Shown one piece after another: positions 58,166 to 64,000 of a DNA stretch of 64,000 nucleotides. A program made the position numbers and the translations under genes. The notes below the pieces were generated by a model. The model was not told the origin of the DNA. It searched no databases and saw only the letters and a program-made list of their open reading frames with translations. Every line of letters starts with the position of its first letter. The stretch's first letter is position 1. Where the stretch lies: contig BCGQ01000001.1 in assembly GCA_001599355.1 (NCBI GenBank), positions 375,135 through 439,134 on the forward strand, written 5' to 3'. Source of the stretch: Nakazawaea peltata. Its lineage: Eukaryota > Ascomycota > Pichiomycetes > Alaninales > Pachysolenaceae.

Positions 58166-61100
58166 TTATCTTTGATTAGATAAATCCCCCTCATCTTCGT
58201 CGTCGTCCAACAGAAAATCCAGCTCATCACCACCCTTCTGCGCGGCGGTACTTTCATCTGAGACAGCAGCTTCTTGCCCCATTGTGGTGGCTCTGAAATC
58301 GTCGTCATCTTGTTGAAGGAAAGAATCGATTTCCGTGGCATCTTCGTCGTTATCAATGTCATTGAAATTGAAAAGTGAGTCATCATCCAATACGGCATCG
58401 TGATCTTCTCCGAAAACTCTTTCAAATCTGTTTCTCCTGTTAAATGTGGCTCTTACTCCGGTTGACACAATAGATCTTAATGAAATTATTGCTCCGATTG
58501 CCAAGATAAATCCTCTCACAATGGAATTGACAACTTTGTCGGTGTTGTTATTCTCAATAGGATGGAAATCATCCTCATCTAACCTAATTTGTCCAAATCT
58601 GGAAAATCCTCCGTTTCTTTTAATTCCTCTGTCATAGACAAACCATGTGGCAGCAACAAATACAATAAGAGGTACGACAATAGTCATGAATAATCCAAAT
58701 CCACTTACGGAGTACTTCTTTCTGAATTTAGATTCTTTTCCCGGACAAGGACGTGGAACCCATTTGTCCAATTGTTTACCCCCTTCACATGTTGATAATG
58801 GGATTTTTCTGTATCCGGTAGGTTCCCAATATTCGGTGATATGTTGATTGGTACGACATACAGCACTATGATCCGACGGAGATAATCCTTCCACCAATTT
58901 ACAAGTACCATCATTTGCCTTAACAAAATTATAATCACACTCGTAATCCTTTCTTGTACATGGACAATTTCTCACTTTCTTGTAAGCGTTATTCAAAGGA
59001 GCAGCACCAATAAAACAGTCAGAATGAGAACTGATACGTCTTAAATATTTAGATTCATGACCAAAGAGACAATAATCAGAGACAAATGGACTCTTAGGTG
59101 ACCAATATTCGAAATCATCCCGAGAAGGATTATCAAAGTCCAATTTACATTGACGTAAATGGATCTTCGAGAAGTCCAATACGGTTGCAAAATCGACATT
59201 TTGCTCCGAATAGCCAAATAATGTGAATTTCCGCGCAGTGTTATCAGGAACAGTCGCTATATCGATGATGGTAACCGGGGTGTCAGAAAATTTATAATGG
59301 TTCCAATTATCTCCTTCATCCAAGGAAAACCAAACTTTATCGGTCTTATTACCACTTTCGACCAACACAATAATACTTCCTTGGTCTCCGAAATCCCATA
59401 AATGTTTTCCCTTAACAATTTCCTTCCAAGTAATACCCCCGTCTTTAGACATGAAGGTAGCAGTTGATTTATGATCGAAAGAACGTAAATGCTCTCCGAC
59501 GTTACCATTCGCAACCATCATACCAACAGCACTAGCCGCACTGGCACTATCTCTGAAATCGGATCTCTCCGTAAACCCATGTAAATTCAACGAGCAGTGC
59601 TCAAGCGATTTCCCCTTACAATGGTACTTTTTCCCGCGCGAATCGATCAGTGGAGGTACCAAATAATCCCAATCGCTTGCGTCGTTATAGGTGATCATTG
59701 TCTTGAGCTTTTTAGTATGTTTACCGGCTTTGACTTGGGAATGGTTTTCAACCACATTAATTAAGGCAACACCTTCTAATCCTTCAACTTTTTCATAGTC
59801 CACATATCCAGCACCATTTCTATTGACATAATCAATAGATTTCACATACGAAGTTCCATTCGAATTGGATTTGAGAATAGTTCCAAATTCATGGTCACGA
59901 TCCGAACTAGTTGTCACATGAAGAAGTAACGATTGTGTAGATGAGTCAATCACAGTATAAGCATGTTGCTTATCGACATGGAAATCTGGAGGGAACAATG
60001 CGTCAGAGAATTCAGATCCATCTACAGTTACATGAGCTGAAAGAGATTGTTTTTCCTCATCAACCTCGGCAATAAGAACGAAATCCCCACTAATTCCAAA
60101 TCCAACAGTCTCCTTGAATAAAATCTCCGAAGTCTTGAAATAGTCCTTTGACGAAATCAATGAGTAATATTTCTGTCCTTCCGGTCTATATTGACAGAAG
60201 ATCTGGTTCCTGAACACACTGTACTTCTTTCTATCGAAAACAGAACCAACAAAGCTACAACCACTCAAATCATCTCCAAGTTTATGGAATTTTTTACCCC
60301 CATTCTTGGTATAGTATGAATATAATTGACACTCATTGGAGAACGGAGATTCACACTCCTCACTCTCTCCATTCCAAATGAAATGATCAGCATGATATTT
60401 GTGGAACGATAAACTCCTTGGACCCATGAATTTCAACTCACTTGGAACCTTATGTACCGTATAACTAACCCCTCTATCGTCTGAGATGTAGATTTTTTTG
60501 TTGGAGGTGAGTAAATAGACGTAATCAGGGAAGTATGGGTTTAAGAAGATGAATTCAAACTTGTCATCTGGAGAGTCCAATGATGTGAACTTATAGAATG
60601 TGTCTCCTCCATCGTATGAATAATAAACACTTTGTTTAGAGGTGAGTAATACTAAAGTCTCATCGATAATGGTCAGATTTTTGTCTGAATTTTCCAAGTA
60701 GTAGAACAGAGTGATTTGTCCATCAAAGACTTGAGTCTTCGAAACAACAGATCCCAATCTAACATCTTGGAGAATGACTCTACAGTCGAATTCTTGTTTA
60801 TCTTGATCGAATTTCTCTCCACCTTTACAAAGAGAACCTGGGATCTTTTGGCGGATAGGAAGGTTGATCTTCTTATTTTTATTGGCCAGACAGAAGTTCT
60901 CGGCAATAACACGATTATCAGGCTCACATTCACCTTTCTCATTCTTGATAAATCCTAAAGAACATTCATAATCTTGAACTCCACATTCACAACTTTCTTC
61001 AATCACTTTAAGATCCTCAAAAAGATGATTGACAAAACATTGGGCCTTTTGTTTTCTACGCTTAAACTTTTCTTTATGACCAAAGAGACATTGTCCGGCA

Positions 61101-62827
61101 ACGTCATCATCACTGGTTTTTCTCAGGTACCATTCTTCGAAATCGTCGTCACCACAAATTTTACCTCCAAAGGCATCTGAAAAATCGATGGAATAAATGA
61201 TTTCAGATTTATCTTGGGCAAGTGCCACAACAATAAACTTCGATGACGACCCGTCGATAGTTGTGGTAACAATCATAGGAATAATCTTCTCCTTCAAATT
61301 AAAAGTTTCCCAACTATCACCTTGATCAAGTGAATAATATACTTTATCTGTTACGAAATTTCCTAAAGTTGAGTTCAGACCTGTTTCATCTGAATTGATG
61401 AAGGGAAATGCAACTATGATGTTTCCTTGATCTCCAAAGGAGAAAGAACATGGTTCGTCCAAAGCTTTCTTCCAATGGAGACCTCCATCTCTAGAGATAT
61501 AAGTGTGTAAGTCATTTAATCCAAATATATTGTCGATCAGTTTACCGACACCTCCAATACCCATTAACAAACCAGCAGTAGGACCAGTGACGAACTTTCC
61601 TTCACCATTACGCTCGGTCACCGACCATAAATTCAAAGAGCAAGCCTCATCATTGGAACAATCCGAGTCGGTGACTTTCAAAACATCCCAACTGACTCCA
61701 TCATCAATGGAGATTCTAGACTTGATATTTGGCATACCGTTGTTATCGGTGCCTACAACTTCAGTCAGAATCCAGGACCCATCGATATTATCAACTTTAG
61801 AAGCTTCGATATCACTAAGTAAGCCACCTAAAATAGAAGATTTAGAGCTCGAAAAGAATAACCCGGAGGAATCTGATCTATATAAATCGGCAGTAGCAAA
61901 CACATCTGTGGAGTATTTATAAGTCCAAGAAGCAATATGCAACGAATTTGGAGTCGAAGGTAATATCAGGAACATCGATCTCTTCCTATCGACGGCGAAA
62001 TCTGCTCTATTAAAGACTACTCCATCTTTAGATACATAGAATTCAACAGAAGATTGGGAGTCGTATCTATCAGTTTGGACTATAGCCACGACAAATGAGC
62101 TGACAACTTGAAGCTCCAATACATAACTCGAACTTAAAACTCCAGTCTTGTCATTTACAGGTGAAGAACTCTTGAACCAATCGGAACTTTCCATAATTGT
62201 GACATCTTTAATATGACCATGTGAGTCAAGTTCTTTTGTGATACATAAAACACGATTATCAGGACCAATATTGAAGTTCTCATTGATCTTGAGGAAAGTA
62301 CACATATGAGCATTTTCAATATCAATCTCCTTTGGCCATGAATTAATACCATTATCAGAATAGAACACCTTATTCTCACAGCCAAGGAAAGCAGAATCAT
62401 CGGCATTGTCTAAATGACAATCGACAAGCGTATACAAGATCAGTCTGGAGTTGACAAAATTGGTCTGGATAGTCAATTGAGAAGTGGATCCAACTCTTGG
62501 GAACCACACTTTCTGCCAAGTACGACCTTGATCATCTGTCAGATAATGAGTATCGGTATCAGTGATGACGAAGGCTCTTTTCCGGTCGACAGGATCCATC
62601 CATATTTCACTAATTGCAGGTAATCCTTCTTCAATTGTCCAATCTGCTCCATCATTCATAGATATATACAATTTTCCATCGTTCAAATTCAACACTGTAC
62701 TACTGTCATCGAAGTAGTACAAGTCACTGGACAATTCCTTACGGACAGTGGTGGTTATTTTGGGCTCGAAAGCCTCAGATACACTTAAAAGTGTGAGATA
62801 AGCAAAGATTAATTTGAATAACCGCAT
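58166..62827 (-). CDS. VPS10: Vacuolar sorting receptor Vps10 (sortilin family)
   Basis: 1553 aa. Signal peptide MRLFKLIFAYLTLLSVSEA, then two tandem Vps10 domains of about 650 residues, each a ten-bladed propeller with Asp-box-like repeats (SxDxGxxW: SLDQGDSWETF, SLDEGDNWNHY) and a C-terminal 10CC cysteine module (for example CECGVQDYECSLGF and CPCTRKDYECDYNF). One transmembrane span (about 1390, LFMTIVVPLIVFVAATWFVYD) is followed by RGIKRNGGFSRFGQIRLDED, close to yeast Vps10, and a roughly 160-residue cytosolic tail. It cycles between late Golgi and endosome and sorts carboxypeptidase Y, recycled by retromer. Confidence 0.96.
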   Translation of the reverse strand: MRLFKLIFAYLTLLSVSEAFEPKITTTVRKELSSDLYYFDDSSTVLNLNDGKLYISMNDGADWTIEEGLPAISEIWMDPVDRKRAFVITDTDTHYLTDDQGRTWQKVWFPRVGSTSQLTIQTNFVNSRLILYTLVDCHLDNADDSAFLGCENKVFYSDNGINSWPKEIDIENAHMCTFLKINENFNIGPDNRVLCITKELDSHGHIKDVTIMESSDWFKSSSPVNDKTGVLSSSYVLELQVVSSFVVAIVQTDRYDSQSSVEFYVSKDGVVFNRADFAVDRKRSMFLILPSTPNSLHIASWTYKYSTDVFATADLYRSDSSGLFFSSSKSSILGGLLSDIEASKVDNIDGSWILTEVVGTDNNGMPNIKSRISIDDGVSWDVLKVTDSDCSNDEACSLNLWSVTERNGEGKFVTGPTAGLLMGIGGVGKLIDNIFGLNDLHTYISRDGGLHWKKALDEPCSFSFGDQGNIIVAFPFINSDETGLNSTLGNFVTDKVYYSLDQGDSWETFNLKEKIIPMIVTTTIDGSSSKFIVVALAQDKSEIIYSIDFSDAFGGKICGDDDFEEWYLRKTSDDDVAGQCLFGHKEKFKRRKQKAQCFVNHLFEDLKVIEESCECGVQDYECSLGFIKNEKGECEPDNRVIAENFCLANKNKKINLPIRQKIPGSLCKGGEKFDQDKQEFDCRVILQDVRLGSVVSKTQVFDGQITLFYYLENSDKNLTIIDETLVLLTSKQSVYYSYDGGDTFYKFTSLDSPDDKFEFIFLNPYFPDYVYLLTSNKKIYISDDRGVSYTVHKVPSELKFMGPRSLSFHKYHADHFIWNGESEECESPFSNECQLYSYYTKNGGKKFHKLGDDLSGCSFVGSVFDRKKYSVFRNQIFCQYRPEGQKYYSLISSKDYFKTSEILFKETVGFGISGDFVLIAEVDEEKQSLSAHVTVDGSEFSDALFPPDFHVDKQHAYTVIDSSTQSLLLHVTTSSDRDHEFGTILKSNSNGTSYVKSIDYVNRNGAGYVDYEKVEGLEGVALINVVENHSQVKAGKHTKKLKTMITYNDASDWDYLVPPLIDSRGKKYHCKGKSLEHCSLNLHGFTERSDFRDSASAASAVGMMVANGNVGEHLRSFDHKSTATFMSKDGGITWKEIVKGKHLWDFGDQGSIIVLVESGNKTDKVWFSLDEGDNWNHYKFSDTPVTIIDIATVPDNTARKFTLFGYSEQNVDFATVLDFSKIHLRQCKLDFDNPSRDDFEYWSPKSPFVSDYCLFGHESKYLRRISSHSDCFIGAAPLNNAYKKVRNCPCTRKDYECDYNFVKANDGTCKLVEGLSPSDHSAVCRTNQHITEYWEPTGYRKIPLSTCEGGKQLDKWVPRPCPGKESKFRKKYSVSGFGLFMTIVVPLIVFVAATWFVYDRGIKRNGGFSRFGQIRLDEDDFHPIENNNTDKVVNSIVRGFILAIGAIISLRSIVSTGVRATFNRRNRFERVFGEDHDAVLDDDSLFNFNDIDNDEDATEIDSFLQQDDDDFRATTMGQEAAVSDESTAAQKGGDELDFLLDDDEDEGDLSNQR

Positions 62828-63216
62828 TTGCTTCACCAATGTAACTACAACAACTACCAGTGGTTACCAGCAACTAGCTTGAATCTGAATGAACTCTTTG
62901 GCTCAAGGGCAAATGGGCAGACACACAAGAAATTTCCTAATTGAGATGGAGTGCGATGTTGCCTAATAGGGTAATCATATTCCAAGCTGCGCAAGCTGCG
63001 CTAAGCTCGCTCCACACTGCGCGGAAAGCTCAGTCAAGCTCAGTCAAACTCGCTCAAGCTCCAGCTCACTCGCTCACTCGCTCAACCTTTGCTCACTGCG
63101 CTTCACTGAGATTCTCTACGATTCACTACAATTCCCTACGCTCGCTTTGCGCTATATAAATTTAACTACAATTTTGCGCTTTAATTTTGATCCCTCTTGA
63201 AGGCGTACTAAATACA
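62828..63216. other. Divergent promoter region VPS10 / GET5
   Basis: Holds a cluster of CTGCGC, AAGCTC and CACTCGCTC units (62975-63115), listed separately. A TATATAAATTTAA element lies at about 63153-63165, some 50 nt before the GET5 ATG. Confidence 0.6.
62975..63145. repeat. GCTCACTCGCTC / CTGCGC low-complexity cluster
   Basis: Short units CAAGCTGCGC, CTCAGTCAAGCTCAGTCAAACTC, CACTCGCTCACTCGCTCA and CACTGCGCTTCACTG follow one another over about 150 nt between divergent genes. Confidence 0.75.
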
Positions 63217-63879
63217 ATGACCTCAGTAGCTGGATCAGAATCGCAATTCGCTAGAAATTTATACGACTTAATTCATTTACAGAATGAAAAGTTACCAAAA
63301 GATTATAAAAAGGACTTGAAATTGGTCGAAAAGTTGGGAATCACCTTACCTAAATTGGTGATCCCAGCTGGGTTTCAATACAAAGTTGGAGGAGTGGAAC
63401 AAACACAAGGTGATGAGGGTGATGTGGTCAATGTTTCATTGAAATCCATTAAACCACCATACAAATTCCAGAAGAGTTTGAAATTTGTTGCTTCTAATAC
63501 TATTTATCAATTGAAGGAGGATCTTATTAAGTCTGATCCTACTACGTTCAAGGGATTCGAGCCTCTGAATTTCAAATTTTTAATCAAGGGGAAGGTATTG
63601 AATGATTCTGCATTTTTGAAGGAATATACGGAGGAGAGTGAAGTTGCTGTGACAGTATTTGCTTCTGCTCCTGTAGAGACGACTGAAACTTCAGAGACTA
63701 CAGAAACAAAAGAGACTAAACAGACTACAGAGACTAAAGAAACTACAGAGACTATTACAGAGATCACTCTCTCAGATAAAGTATGGAACGATATTAGATC
63801 CGTATTATTACAAAATGACCATTCTCCAGAAGATAGTGATAAAATTTTAAAGAAATTGAAACTGGGTTGGTCCAGTTAA
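63217..63879 (+). CDS. GET5: Get5/Mdy2 (ubiquitin-like TRC pathway protein)
   Basis: 220 aa from ATG 63217 (MTSVAGSES); the frame is open to a TTG upstream, not an ATG. The N-terminal Get4-binding part (FARNLYDL, LPKDYKKDLK, LGITLPKL) is followed by a ubiquitin-like domain at about 70-150 (VSLKSIKPPYKFQ, LIKGKVLNDSAFL), a Thr/Glu/Lys repeat linker (about 155-185) and a C-terminal homodimerisation domain ending in LGWSS, as in yeast Mdy2 (KGWSLAK). Get4-Get5 passes tail-anchored proteins from Sgt2 to Get3. Confidence 0.92.
   Translation: MTSVAGSESQFARNLYDLIHLQNEKLPKDYKKDLKLVEKLGITLPKLVIPAGFQYKVGGVEQTQGDEGDVVNVSLKSIKPPYKFQKSLKFVASNTIYQLKEDLIKSDPTTFKGFEPLNFKFLIKGKVLNDSAFLKEYTEESEVAVTVFASAPVETTETSETTETKETKQTTETKETTETITEITLSDKVWNDIRSVLLQNDHSPEDSDKILKKLKLGWSS
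63654..63770 (+). repeat. Thr-Glu-(Thr/Lys) coding repeat in the GET5 linker
   Basis: ACTACAGAGACTAAAGA-type units repeat for about 100 nt, coding TETKET and TETTET blocks between the two folded domains. Confidence 0.8.
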
Positions 63880-63953
63880 GTGGCTACATAGAGGCCCAAT
63901 TAGGTACCCATATATATAAAATAAAACGTATCTCATTAATAAGATTAACTAAC

Positions 63954-64000
63954 TTATTGTCTAGAGTTGATAATGTCAACAAACTCTGGCTTCAAAGAAG
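63954..64000 (-). CDS. TPI1: Triosephosphate isomerase, C-terminal end (gene runs off the window)
   Basis: The last 15 codons on the minus strand read SLKPEFVDIINSRQ and stop (TAA at 63956-63954). This is the very conserved C-terminus of yeast Tpi1 (ASLKPEFVDIINSRN). Only this tail is visible, so the call rests on it alone. It converges with GET5, 75 nt apart. Confidence 0.82.
   Translation of the reverse strand, partial: SLKPEFVDIINSRQ

Overview
This window is nuclear DNA from a budding yeast (Saccharomycotina). The genes are compact and almost all intron-less. The three introns seen are about 50 nt long, sit near the 5' end of their gene and carry a TACTAAC branch site. Gene content is typical of yeast: PEX11, AIM2, PAP2/TRF4, CTR9, NOP8, RIB4, PBP1, a cytosolic thioredoxin, ABZ2, SER2, KRE6/SKN1, MSN5, RMD9, RRN7, PAM18, RLP24, PUT2, NUP53, YAP1801/1802, TEL2, FRE, VPS10, GET5/MDY2. 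MKT1 and TPI1 are cut by the window edges.

The main result concerns the genetic code. In-frame CTG codons repeatedly fall where orthologous proteins have alanine, not leucine or serine. Examples are SKE-x-LQILNL and ML-x-NHPDKGG in Pam18, KCHK-x-FK and WTK-x-FRK in Rlp24, SDEFN-x-EGRTF in Kre6 and FLK-x-ADL in Put2. This is the signature of the CUG-Ala yeasts (Pachysolen, Nakazawaea, Peterozyma). Any CTG-encoded 'Leu' in conceptual translations of this window should be read as Ala. The genus cannot be fixed from here, and no tRNA gene was seen in the window.

Layout. 1-5.4 kb: MKT1 5' end, an F-box-like protein, PEX11, a GAGATA/GAGATC microsatellite, AIM2, then a decayed relic of the RSP5 HECT domain. 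5.5-13.7 kb: PAP2, CTR9, a short assembly gap (Ns) in CT-rich repeats, NOP8 and RIB4. 13.7-24.4 kb: an AMMECR1-family gene, a 1.4 kb non-coding stretch, PBP1, thioredoxin, ABZ2/SER2 converging 2 nt apart, and KRE6/SKN1. 24.5-36.8 kb: MSN5 (spliced), RMD9, RRN7, PAM18, RLP24, a mitochondrial-looking TrmI-type methyltransferase and a TEN1-like small protein. 36.8-49.2 kb: a spliced Ppr1/UaY-type zinc-cluster factor, a small coiled-coil protein, PUT2, a sucrose-transporter-like MFS protein, NUP53 and an AP180 protein with NPF motifs. 49.7-64 kb: TEL2, two tandem ferric-reductase paralogues with shared promoter motifs, VPS10, GET5/MDY2 and the last codons of TPI1.

The genes form no pathway cluster; this is an ordinary euchromatic yeast segment. 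Loose themes are ribosome biogenesis and nuclear RNA work (PAP2, NOP8, RRN7, RLP24; several have RRPE/PAC-like promoter motifs), endocytic and vacuolar traffic (YAP1801, VPS10), and iron reduction (two FRE genes). No virus-like element, transposon or CRISPR array was recognised. Comparisons with other yeasts' proteins rest on remembered family sequences, not on a search.
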